Source: DAIUCA01 sp964613675 (GTDB lineage Bacteria > Pseudomonadota > Gammaproteobacteria > Competibacterales > Competibacteraceae). From it: a stretch of DNA of 7,101 nucleotides. Shown piece after piece: positions 1 through 6,508 of the stretch. The position numbers were made by a program, and so were the translations under genes. The stretch is taken from assembly GCA_964613675.1 (NCBI GenBank), contig CAZTIH010000133.1, positions 1 through 7,101 on the forward strand, given 5' to 3'. Numbering within the stretch: position 1 is the first letter of the stretch; each line of letters begins with the position of its first letter. The notes beneath the pieces are model-generated. The model did not search any database, was not told the DNA's origin, and worked only from the letters and a program-made list of their open reading frames with translations.

Positions 1-1251
1 TACCGTGGTCGATAATGAAAGACTGTAGCCCAATCGCAAGCTCACCAGTCGTTGGGCTAACCCCATTCGGGGCGTCCCCACCGTGGCACATAGCCCTTCC
101 GCGACGATTTGTCCCATTTGCTGAGTGAACTGGGTCTGTGTTGTGAGATCGAGTTTGCCTTCGAGAAACCGTTGCGTCGTGCGCGTCAACCACGGTTCGC
201 TCGTGGCCAAAAAGGCTTTGATCGACGGGCCACGATCGCTCAGTGTCACGAAAAAAGGCGTCGCGTCATGCAATGGATCGAATAAGACGCGTTCGTGACC
301 TCTTTCCCGTAAATCGGTTTCCAAGTCGTGCAACCAGGTGCGGAGCGCTTCCCCTTGGCTGGCAGGGACCGCACGGGGATCGAGTTCGGCCAGTAGGTCT
401 ATGTACAGCGAGTCGTTTGCCGGCACCTCCAACAGCAAATGCCACAACAACAGGCGTTCCCAAAAGGCGTGCGGGGCTGGCCGCGTGGGAAGTTGTTGCA
501 GTACGGCCTGAATGAGAGGTAATCGCGGTGCCGCCTGAATCAGGGCGTTGAAGATCTGGTCAAGGCGAGGTGACCACGCCCGTCGTTGACCTCGCATCAC
601 GAGGCGCAATAGCTCTGTGTGGACCGCGACGACCTGATTCGAGGTCAATGTGTCCAATAATTGCAGCCCGTGAAGTAACCACCTACGAGCATAAGCGCTC
701 CCCAAGGTCGGTGCGCCTTGTCCTAGCGGTTGTAACCATTGGGTCAATCGTTCTTGCAGGAGGGGCGTTTGTAGGGACGCATCTTGTGTCGTGAGCGCTG
801 CAATCAGTTGAGGAACTAATGTGGTGCGTTTCGCGTAGAGGGCATAAGCGATTCCCTGGAGTTTCATGCCGTCCGCGATTTGGTGCAGCCCTTCCCAGGC
901 TTGGAAAAATCGTCGATCGGGCAACCAAGGTTGGAGCGCGAGTAATGCCTGTTCCCCCCCAAACAGAAGTTTTTCTTGGGGGAGGTGGTATTGCAAATCG
1001 CTGTATAGGGTGAGGGCAGCCGTCCAGGGATCGGAAAATTGCCCTTCTACCAGCGATTGTGCAGTGTGAAGGAGCTGTTGACGGGTTTCGGGCGGAAGTT
1101 CGTCGCTCAGGGGCGCTAAAACCGTTTCCAAACGAGATTTCACCGCTTCGTAATGGCCGTTCAAGGTGAGCGGCGCTATACCAAAACGGTGAACGGGAGC
1201 GAATTCGTGTTCTGGGTCGGTCAGGGCTGGCGTCATTCGGATAAGCTCCAT
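1..1251 (-). CDS. Uncharacterised leucine/glutamine-rich protein, C-terminus beyond the window
   Basis: I do not recognise this protein. Reading the minus strand from ATG at 1251, all 417 codons to base 1 are open with no stop, so the gene is real and its C-terminal end lies outside the window. The product looks soluble and probably mostly helical: it is rich in Leu, Gln, Ala and Trp, with no signal peptide, no clear membrane segment and no obvious metal or nucleotide motif. It begins MELIRMTPALTDPEHEF. Stretches such as RLLLWHLLLEVPAND and LIQAVLQQLPTR resemble amphipathic helices. The start is uncertain: ATG at 1236 has GGAG nine bases upstream, ATG at 1251 has a weaker AGGTG, and a GTG at 1263 is also in frame. 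The gene is divergent from the heme oxygenase, 81 bp away, so the two may share a control region. The plus-strand ORFs inside it, and another minus-frame ORF at 683-1318, are shadows. Confidence 0.8.
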   Translation of the reverse strand, partial: MELIRMTPALTDPEHEFAPVHRFGIAPLTLNGHYEAVKSRLETVLAPLSDELPPETRQQLLHTAQSLVEGQFSDPWTAALTLYSDLQYHLPQEKLLFGGEQALLALQPWLPDRRFFQAWEGLHQIADGMKLQGIAYALYAKRTTLVPQLIAALTTQDASLQTPLLQERLTQWLQPLGQGAPTLGSAYARRWLLHGLQLLDTLTSNQVVAVHTELLRLVMRGQRRAWSPRLDQIFNALIQAAPRLPLIQAVLQQLPTRPAPHAFWERLLLWHLLLEVPANDSLYIDLLAELDPRAVPASQGEALRTWLHDLETDLRERGHERVLFDPLHDATPFFVTLSDRGPSIKAFLATSEPWLTRTTQRFLEGKLDLTTQTQFTQQMGQIVAEGLCATVGTPRMGLAQRLVSLRLGYSLSLSTTV

Positions 1252-1332
1252 GGGAAAGGGCACCTGGTTCGTTTTGAAGTCGGGTGAACCCCGTAAAACA
1301 CACTGAAATGAAGTTCAATTAGCCACACGATA
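1252..1332. promoter_or_regulatory. Divergent intergenic region between the unknown gene and heme oxygenase
   Basis: These 81 bp separate the start codons of two diverging genes, so both promoters should lie here or overlap the 5' ends. I could not find a pair of good -35 and -10 boxes on either strand. A GATAAT string at 1329-1334 overlaps the heme oxygenase start codon, and a TTGAA/TTCAA pair is present but widely spaced. The regulatory role is inferred from gene orientation only. Confidence 0.4.
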
Positions 1333-1890
1333 ATGCCTATGTGCCCCACGCGTTTAACCGATTTAAGACAACGTACCCATCCTTCCCATGAGGCGCTTGA
1401 ACACTCGCCTGCTTTGCAACCTTTGTTATCTGAAGATTTGGCATGGTCACACTATGAATCTCTACTGATTAAGTTTTTCGGATTTTATGAACCGCTCGAA
1501 AAGGCATTAGTGCCCTTAGATGCGCCCATCCGCTACAAAACCCCGTGGTTACGGGCCGATTTAACCGACTTAGGGAAAGCGGATGCCCTTTGGGGGCCGC
1601 GTTGGGATTGCCCCTTATTGTCTGTCGAGGAAACATTGGGAGGGTTGTATGTCACGGAGGGCGCCTGTTTAGGGGGGCGACTGATTTTGTCCCATTTAGA
1701 GCGCAGTCTAGGGAAACATCAACCCCAATTTCCGCGGCGGTTTTATACGGGTTACGGGCCTGACACGGGGCGTCAATGGCAGCGATTCAAAGCGTGGCTG
1801 GCGGACTATCCGACGACGGATGAAGCGGGAATTATTCGGGGCGCGGAAATGGTCTTTGTGGCGCTGAAGCAGTGGCTAGAAGCAGAGTAA
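1333..1890 (+). CDS. Biliverdin-producing heme oxygenase
   Basis: This 185-residue cytoplasmic protein matches the heme oxygenase family in length and motifs. Heme oxygenases use O2 and reductant to open heme into biliverdin, CO and Fe2+, for iron recovery or to supply the phytochrome chromophore. The N-terminal segment LRQRTHPSHEALE (residues 11-23) fits the proximal helix, with His19 as the expected axial heme ligand. YVTEGACLGGRLI (106-118) is the glycine-rich distal helix over the heme. YGPDTGRQWQRF (141-152) matches the conserved late segment. An in-frame TGA at 1309-1311 and no other start between it and 1333 limit the N-terminus to ATG 1333 or ATG 1339. No good Shine-Dalgarno sequence precedes either. 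No bacteriophytochrome, TonB receptor or heme-uptake gene is visible, so iron acquisition and pigment synthesis cannot be separated. BphO- or HemO-like are possible labels, but I assign no symbol. Confidence 0.9.
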   Translation: MPMCPTRLTDLRQRTHPSHEALEHSPALQPLLSEDLAWSHYESLLIKFFGFYEPLEKALVPLDAPIRYKTPWLRADLTDLGKADALWGPRWDCPLLSVEETLGGLYVTEGACLGGRLILSHLERSLGKHQPQFPRRFYTGYGPDTGRQWQRFKAWLADYPTTDEAGIIRGAEMVFVALKQWLEAE

Positions 1891-1907
1891 GTGGAACACA
1901 CTTACTC
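1885..1907 (+). terminator. Stem-loop over the heme oxygenase stop codon
   Basis: GAGTAAGTG (1885-1893) and CACTTACTC (1899-1907) form a perfect 9-bp stem with a 5-base loop, GAACA. The left arm contains the TAA stop at 1888-1890. No T-run follows (the next bases are CGATTACG), so it is not a classical intrinsic terminator. It could instead protect the 3' end of the mRNA or assist termination by another route. The inverted repeat is seen directly; the function is inferred. Confidence 0.4.
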
Positions 1908-1971
1908 CGATTACGATGGACTCGTGTCGAAGATGCACCCAATCGCAGGCAGGTACGCCGACGTTAGGTGA

Positions 1972-1991
1972 ATTCAGGGGAGAACCTGAAT
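1972..1991 (-). terminator. Inverted repeat 3' of the RND operon
   Basis: ATTCAGG (1972-1978) and CCTGAAT (1985-1991) make a perfect 7-bp stem with a 6-base loop, 19 bp beyond the RND stop codon. It lies in the convergent gap between the heme oxygenase and the pump gene, where termination is needed in both directions. No T-tract follows on either strand, and only three of the seven pairs are G-C. A terminator role is therefore possible but weakly supported. Confidence 0.3.
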
Positions 1992-2010
1992 GCGCGACCA
2001 GCTCCGTGCT

Positions 2011-4767
2011 TTAGGGCGGGGAGGATGTCAAGGGCAACGACGACGGTGCAGTTGCGACGGTTTTGGCGGTTGCGCCCATCAACAGCGCCAAGAGCGGCGG
2101 GACTAATGCCAAGGTGATGAAGGTGGAGAGGGTCAGTCCCCCTATCACCACTGCGCCGAGGCCCCGATACAGTTCGGTTCCCGCGCCGGGAAATACGACC
2201 AACGGCAACATCCCGAAAATCGACGTAAAACTCGACATAAAAATGGGGCGTAATCGGTTTTTCGTGGCTTCTTGAATGGCGTCCAAGGGCGTGAACTGTG
2301 CTTCCCTGCGATAAAACAGGGTTTGTTCCACGAGCAAAATGGCGTTGTTCACCACCACGCCAATCAAAATCACGAATCCCAACATCGTCAACATGTCAAG
2401 CGGTTGAAATTTGACCGTATTCAGCGCCACCAGTCCCAGCATCGCCCCGGCCCCCGCCGCTGGAACCACCATCACGATAATTAACGGATACAAAAAGCTC
2501 TCAAACTGAATTGCCATCACCAGGTAAACAATCAGTAGCGCCACTAAGAGCTGCCATTTCATCGCATTCCAAGTGGTGCGCAACTCGTCCGCCGTACCGG
2601 ACAGTCCCATCCGCATTTCGGGCGGCAATCCCTGTTCCACCAACGGTTCAATGACTTGATTTTGAATGATTTCCATCGCCGATTCCAAGGCCATGTTCGG
2701 GGCGGGACGAATCTCCAAAGTGACCGTGCGAACGCGCTCTAAATGGCGAATCTCGGTGGGGCCAGACGTCATCACCACGCGGCCTAAACTGCTCAACGGA
2801 ACAATGACTCCCCCTGGCGTCACGAGGGGCAAATACCCGATGTCCTGGGTGTTTTGAACCCGTTCTCCCTGTCCCTTGATGAGCAAATCCAGGCGTTTAC
2901 TGTCCACGGTGACTTCGGCAACCCTTACCCCGTCATTAAACGCCTCTACCGTGGTTCCAAAGCTCCGCGCCGTCACCCCCGCATCCGCCAAACGCAACCG
3001 ATCGGGATACAAACGCACTTCGGGGGCCCCCAATTCAAGGCCCGGTAAGGGACGAAATTGATGGCCCTCCTGCATGGGTAGGTTCTGAGCCACTAACCCT
3101 GCCGCCTGTTGAGCAACGCGAATCACTTCCCCTAGGTCGGGGCCGGAAATATCGAGATTAATCGCCCGTCCCCCGCCGATGCCGCGCCCAAAAATCGACG
3201 GTTGCGTCACAAAGCCAAAGGTGCCCGGTTCCTCAAACATCGGTCCGCTCAACGGTCCAATTAACTCGCCCACCCGCTCGCCCTGCACCGCCGCCGCACC
3301 AATAAAGGTATTAGTGCGGGTTGCAACAAAGAAAAAGTTCTCGATCTTGGGTAACCCCTCCGGACTCGGCTCGGGGCCAGTCTCCGTCGCCCACAAAGGA
3401 CGGGCCGCAGCTTCGATGCGATTGGCTATTTGGGTCATGGTGTCGAGGTTGTAGCCCGGCGGCGGCACCATCACGCCAAAAATCAGGTTGCGATTGCCCT
3501 CGGGTAGATATTCGAGTTTGGGTAAAAATGTGACGCTCACCCACAGCGAACCCGCCAACACCCCCGTCACCCAAATCAACGCCAATATTCGGGAGCGCAA
3601 CAACAGCCCGTTTCCCCCCAACACCAGTCGGCTAAACCCCCGTGCTAGAACATCCACCGGCCAAATACGACGGGTTTCGTGGAGTCGCACCACCGCGTCC
3701 CCCCCCAAAAGTCGCCGCGCTAGGGCCGGAATCATCGTGATCGACACCACCAGCGATAGGCTCACCGAGACCGTAATCGCCAATGCGATGTCCCGAAACA
3801 GTTGACCCGCTTCGAGCTGGAGATTGAGAAGGGGGATAAATACCATCACCGTGGTCAAGACCGAGACCAACACCGCCGCCCACACCTGACGCGCCCCTTC
3901 AAAACACGCCTGACCTATCGGCAGCCCCTGTTGGCGCAACCGAAAAATGTTCTCCAACACCACAATCGCCGCGTCCACCACCATGCCCACCGCAAAGGCC
4001 AGTCCCGCCAACGAAATCACGTTGATCGACGCCCCCATCGCTGCCATCACCACAAATGTCCCGATAATCGACACTGGCATCGCCAAGCCAATAATGAGCG
4101 TTGCGGCCAACGAGCGCAGAAATAACAACAACACCCCCGCAGCAAGGGTTGCGCCCATCCAGAGGTTTTGGGTCACCATCTCGATGGCCTGGTTGATGTA
4201 CACCGTTTCGTCGTACACCTGTTCGATAAACACGCCATTGCGCGGTAACGCCGACACATTCAGTTCGGCCAGCGCCTCGCGAATCCCCTTCATCGTCTCG
4301 ATGACATTGGCCCCGCTCTCCCGTACCGCGTTAATGGCCAACGCCGCTCCGCCCAGTCGCCGAATCCGTGCCGCCGGTTCGCTGTAGCCGTAACTGACCT
4401 CCGCAATATCGCCCACGGTCACGCGCACTTGTCGCCCATTGGGTTCCACGCGACTGAGCACCAAAACCTGTCTTACGGCATCGAGGCTATTGAGTTCGCC
4501 TTCCGTTCGCACGACATAACGACGTTTGCCTTCGTCCACAAAGCCCGCCGACGACGCTACATTCGCGTTCCGCAACGCATCCAGAAGAAAATCCACCGTG
4601 ATGCCCTGTTCGGCCAACCGACGAGGTTCAATGCGTACGTGCATCTCCTGCTGGCTCCCTCCAAACACATTCACGCGACTCACCCCCGGTACCCGTTCCA
4701 ACCGCGCCTTCACCACATCCTCAACAAAATCCCCAAAGGTGTGAATTTCACGGGTTTCTCCCGGCAA
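2011..4767 (-). CDS. RND efflux pump permease, C-terminal 918 residues (same gene as 4862-5296)
   Basis: This is the larger part of an RND-superfamily inner-membrane pump that exports hydrophobic or amphiphilic compounds using the proton gradient, with a periplasmic adaptor and an outer-membrane channel. It resumes left of the N gap at LPGETREIHTFGDF and runs to TAA at 2013-2011. Using corrected numbering (gene joined to the N-terminal piece, 1063 residues): porter-domain segment ARLERVPGVSRVNVFGG follows the join; GMVVDAAIVVLENI (about 406-419) is the TM4 segment with Asp410; LIGVVVNNAILLVEQ (about 946-960) is the TM10 segment; and MAIQFESFLYPLIIVMVVPA lies shortly before it. TM4 has Asp-Ala where AcrB has Asp-Asp, and TM10 has Asn-Asn where AcrB has its Lys, a variant known in other RND groups. 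The substrate cannot be told from sequence. An ORF start at 4947 in this frame is an artefact, because it reads antisense-shifted codons through the foreign segment. Confidence 0.92.
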   Translation of the reverse strand: MPGETREIHTFGDFVEDVVKARLERVPGVSRVNVFGGSQQEMHVRIEPRRLAEQGITVDFLLDALRNANVASSAGFVDEGKRRYVVRTEGELNSLDAVRQVLVLSRVEPNGRQVRVTVGDIAEVSYGYSEPAARIRRLGGAALAINAVRESGANVIETMKGIREALAELNVSALPRNGVFIEQVYDETVYINQAIEMVTQNLWMGATLAAGVLLLFLRSLAATLIIGLAMPVSIIGTFVVMAAMGASINVISLAGLAFAVGMVVDAAIVVLENIFRLRQQGLPIGQACFEGARQVWAAVLVSVLTTVMVFIPLLNLQLEAGQLFRDIALAITVSVSLSLVVSITMIPALARRLLGGDAVVRLHETRRIWPVDVLARGFSRLVLGGNGLLLRSRILALIWVTGVLAGSLWVSVTFLPKLEYLPEGNRNLIFGVMVPPPGYNLDTMTQIANRIEAAARPLWATETGPEPSPEGLPKIENFFFVATRTNTFIGAAAVQGERVGELIGPLSGPMFEEPGTFGFVTQPSIFGRGIGGGRAINLDISGPDLGEVIRVAQQAAGLVAQNLPMQEGHQFRPLPGLELGAPEVRLYPDRLRLADAGVTARSFGTTVEAFNDGVRVAEVTVDSKRLDLLIKGQGERVQNTQDIGYLPLVTPGGVIVPLSSLGRVVMTSGPTEIRHLERVRTVTLEIRPAPNMALESAMEIIQNQVIEPLVEQGLPPEMRMGLSGTADELRTTWNAMKWQLLVALLIVYLVMAIQFESFLYPLIIVMVVPAAGAGAMLGLVALNTVKFQPLDMLTMLGFVILIGVVVNNAILLVEQTLFYRREAQFTPLDAIQEATKNRLRPIFMSSFTSIFGMLPLVVFPGAGTELYRGLGAVVIGGLTLSTFITLALVPPLLALLMGATAKTVATAPSSLPLTSSPP

Positions 4768-4777
4768 NNNNNNNNNN
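4768..4777. other. Assembly gap (10 N)
   Basis: Ten consecutive N bases mark a scaffold join between two contigs, inside the RND pump gene. The left flank ends in GGTTTCTCCCGGCAA (4753-4767), and the identical 15 bases recur at 4847-4861 on the right flank. The true gap is probably zero or negative in length, and the contigs should overlap through this string. Confidence 0.97.
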
Positions 4778-4861
4778 GATCGCCGGACGGTCTTTGACCG
4801 AACCGGCCGGATTATTGCCTTCAAGCTTAACCAGCACGGTATTGCTGGTTTCTCCCGGCAA
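4778..4861 (-). other. cysM: Misplaced cysM (cysteine synthase B) fragment at the contig end
   Basis: Read on the minus strand, these 28 codons give LPGETSNT followed by VLVKLEGNNPAGSVKDRPAI. The second part is the signature of O-acetylserine sulfhydrylase B, the PLP enzyme that makes cysteine. The Lys in SVKDR (codon 4795-4793) is the expected PLP Schiff-base residue, and NNPAGSVKDR is a hallmark of the CysM type. No RND pump has this sequence at this position. From memory, proteobacterial CysM proteins carry an LQRLPGxTSNT segment just before it, so CysM and the pump share the LPGET codons. The simplest reading is that the assembler followed a short shared string from the pump gene into cysM. 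It is not a gene at this locus. A real micro-insertion is much less likely. Confidence 0.85.
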
Positions 4862-5296
4862 ACGCTGTAACACCATCCACGCAATGGGGCTGTCTTCCGA
4901 TCCCGCCGACTGCAAAACCGGTTCATTGGCTCGGTCTGGATAACCATTAATTCGTCCCAATCGGTTGCTCACCAATAACAACGCTCGATCCATATTCTGG
5001 CCAGGGGCAAACTCCAAGGTGATCTCGGCTTGACTATTGCGAGATGAAGAAATCATCTCCTTTAATCCTTCCAGCCCTTTAAGGACTTCTTCCTGACGGT
5101 TCACAATCTCCCGCTCGACCTCGGCCGGTGCAGCCCCAAACCAGTCGGTCGTGATCGTGATGATGGGTTTACGCACATCCGGCGCTAACTGGACGGGAAT
5201 ACTCGTTAGGGCCAGTCCCCCAAACATGAGCACCATTAAAACTGCGGCAATGACCGCAACAGGACGCTCAATCGCAGCGCGAATCAGTCCATTCAC
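4862..5296 (-). CDS. RND efflux pump permease, N-terminal 145 residues (same gene as 2011-4767)
   Basis: This is the N-terminal part of the same pump. It starts with GTG at 5296, giving MNGLIRAAIERPVAVIAA. GGAG (5305-5308) lies eight bases upstream, and the start overlaps the adaptor's TGA by four bases (GTGA, 5293-5296), a translational-coupling arrangement. An ATG at 5292 is out of frame. TM1 spans about residues 12-32, followed by SIPVQLAPDV and the first porter subdomain (FGAAPAEVEREI, AGSEDSPIAWMVLQR). The frame stays correct to the Arg before LPGET, where the 15-base repeat begins. Continuing from here at 4767, thus skipping 4768-4861 (94 bp), gives one open frame of 1063 residues. Sequence right of the gap read past 4862 yields CysM residues instead. 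Confidence 0.9.
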
Positions 5297-6372
5297 GAGG
5301 GATTCTCCAAAATGGCGACGCTCTGGCCGGGACGAAGTCGTTCATTGCCGCGAATCACCACCAAATCGCCAGGCCGTAAGCCGTCGAGGACTTGAAAGCG
5401 ATTCCCAAGCGCCGGGCCGATCTGAACGGGACGCGGTTGAGCAACCCCATTATCGACTACAAATACCATTGACCCTTGCGGGCTGTGTAACAGCGCATCT
5501 TTATCCACCGACACCACTGTCTCCGCAGCGCCAGCAGGGAGGGAAAGGGTTGCTTCTTGATTGACGGCGGGTCGTTGTAACGCCTCGAAGTCCAGGGAAA
5601 ACCGCACCGACTGAGTACGAGCAGCGGGGTTTTGATCGGGAATAATGGCGCGAACCGTGACCTGCCCTGTGACGCCATTGGAAAACTGAGCAGCGACAGG
5701 GTGACCTAAAGACAGTCCCACCAAATACTGCACGGGCACATCGGCTTCGAGTTCCAAATCGCGGTCGTTGAGAAGCGTAATCACATTATCCCCCTCCCCC
5801 AACCAGGCCCCGACGCTCACATGTCGATTCAGCACCACGCCGTCAAATGGGGCACGAATGAGGGCGTCATCCAAATTGATTTGTGTTGCTTGAATGGCAA
5901 TTTCGCCCCGCGCACGACGGGCCTCGGCTTCCTGACGCAGGCTACGAGCCACCGCCACGGCTTGAACGCGGTTGTCGTAATCGCTCGGCGAGAAAGCGGG
6001 AGAATTGCGAAGTCGTTCGAGGCGGTCGAGATCTTTCATCGCCAACTCCTCTTGGGCGCGGGCGGTGGCAATTTGGGCGGTGAACTCAGCGACTTGTCGT
6101 TCGGCGAGGGTTTTAGCGATTTGCAAACGGGAGGTGTCGAGGAGGACGAGGGGATCGTTAAGCCGTACGCGGTCGCCCACCTGCACCCGTACCTGAGCAA
6201 CAGGCCCAGCAATTCTCGCCGCTACCACCCCACTTTGGCGGGCAACGAGGCGTCCTAGAACGGGCACGGTTTGGGACATATTTTCCTGTCGCACTGCATC
6301 GACGCCCACTTGAGCCGGCGGTTGGGCCAAGGCAGCCGTCGCTACGAGCATCAGTAAAATCAATCGCTTCAT
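5293..6372 (-). CDS. RND efflux periplasmic adaptor (membrane fusion protein, HlyD/AcrA family)
   Basis: This 359-residue exported protein bridges the inner-membrane pump to an outer-membrane channel. Residues 1-16 (MKRLILLMLVATAALA) form a signal peptide. No lipobox cysteine follows, so it is probably a soluble or peripheral periplasmic protein and not a lipoprotein. The first half-lipoyl segment is about 45-82 (GPVAQVRVQVGDRVRLNDPL), an Arg/Gln/Glu/Ala-rich alpha hairpin covers about 83-168, and the second half-lipoyl is about 169-202 (LIRAPFDGVVLNRHVSVGAW). The beta-barrel and membrane-proximal domains follow, with GLRPGDLVVIRGNERLRPGQ near the end. Start ATG 6372 has AGGAAG (6379-6384) six bases upstream. 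It is the first gene of the operon, and the pump overlaps its stop by four bases. No outer-membrane factor gene is present, so the pair may borrow a TolC-like channel encoded elsewhere. Confidence 0.93.
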   Translation of the reverse strand: MKRLILLMLVATAALAQPPAQVGVDAVRQENMSQTVPVLGRLVARQSGVVAARIAGPVAQVRVQVGDRVRLNDPLVLLDTSRLQIAKTLAERQVAEFTAQIATARAQEELAMKDLDRLERLRNSPAFSPSDYDNRVQAVAVARSLRQEAEARRARGEIAIQATQINLDDALIRAPFDGVVLNRHVSVGAWLGEGDNVITLLNDRDLELEADVPVQYLVGLSLGHPVAAQFSNGVTGQVTVRAIIPDQNPAARTQSVRFSLDFEALQRPAVNQEATLSLPAGAAETVVSVDKDALLHSPQGSMVFVVDNGVAQPRPVQIGPALGNRFQVLDGLRPGDLVVIRGNERLRPGQSVAILENPS

Positions 6373-6378
6373 CGAGCG

Positions 6379-6384
6379 CTTCCT
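6379..6384 (-). promoter_or_regulatory. Ribosome binding site of the adaptor gene
   Basis: AGGAAG on the minus strand, six bases before ATG 6372, is a good Shine-Dalgarno match and fixes the adaptor start. Confidence 0.7.
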
Positions 6385-6398
6385 GAAAGTTAAATGAG

Positions 6399-6428
6399 AT
6401 TAAATAGACTGACCGTCTAAGATTTCTA
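6399..6428 (-). promoter_or_regulatory. Predicted sigma-70-like promoter of the efflux operon
   Basis: On the minus strand, TAGAAA (6428-6423, four of six matches to TTGACA) and TTTAAT (6404-6399, five of six to TATAAT) are 18 bases apart. Transcription would start near 6391, leaving about 20 bases of leader before ATG 6372 with the ribosome site inside it. The boxes are imperfect, but the palindrome at 6405-6419 lies wholly in the spacer, which supports the placement. Confidence 0.4.
6405..6419. promoter_or_regulatory. Putative TetR-family operator, TAGAC-N5-GTCTA
   Basis: TAGAC (6405-6409) and GTCTA (6415-6419) are perfect inverted arms around TGACC. The site is 33 bp upstream of the adaptor start and within the spacer of the predicted promoter, where a bound repressor would exclude RNA polymerase. 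TAGAC/GTCTA-type palindromes are familiar operators for TetR-family repressors of RND pumps and detoxification genes, for example the NemR box TAGACC-N4-GGTCTA. No TetR gene is in the window. The palindrome is seen directly; the regulator is inferred. Confidence 0.5.
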
Positions 6429-6508
6429 TTCGTTGCTTTGCACCATTCACGGCAAAATTACCAACTTGTGGAGGTCGCTCGACATTTTATGGATCGCGAG
6501 ACTGATTT

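Noticed and set aside
683..1318. Minus-strand ORF of 211 codons in a second frame
   Set aside because: It overlaps the 417-codon open frame, has a low-complexity Arg/Pro/Ser/Thr-rich product, and shows no family motif. It is a shadow frame.
1329..1347. Fur-box-like GATAAT string at the heme oxygenase start
   Set aside because: Only one six-base unit matches. The adjoining units do not, and the string overlaps the start codon, so iron control by Fur cannot be claimed.
3947..4387. Plus-strand ORF of 146 codons antisense to the pump
   Set aside because: It lies within a well-supported RND gene and has a composition typical of antisense frames, rich in Ala, Thr, Ile and Ser.
4748..4947. Apparent overlap of two pump genes, or a pump-CysM fusion protein
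   Set aside because: The overlap arises only because the frames read through the N gap and the misplaced cysM piece. Removing 94 bp restores one pump gene.
5821..6258. Plus-strand ORF of 145 codons antisense to the adaptor
   Set aside because: The opposing frame has clear adaptor domains and a signal peptide; the plus frame has no recognisable motif or ribosome site.
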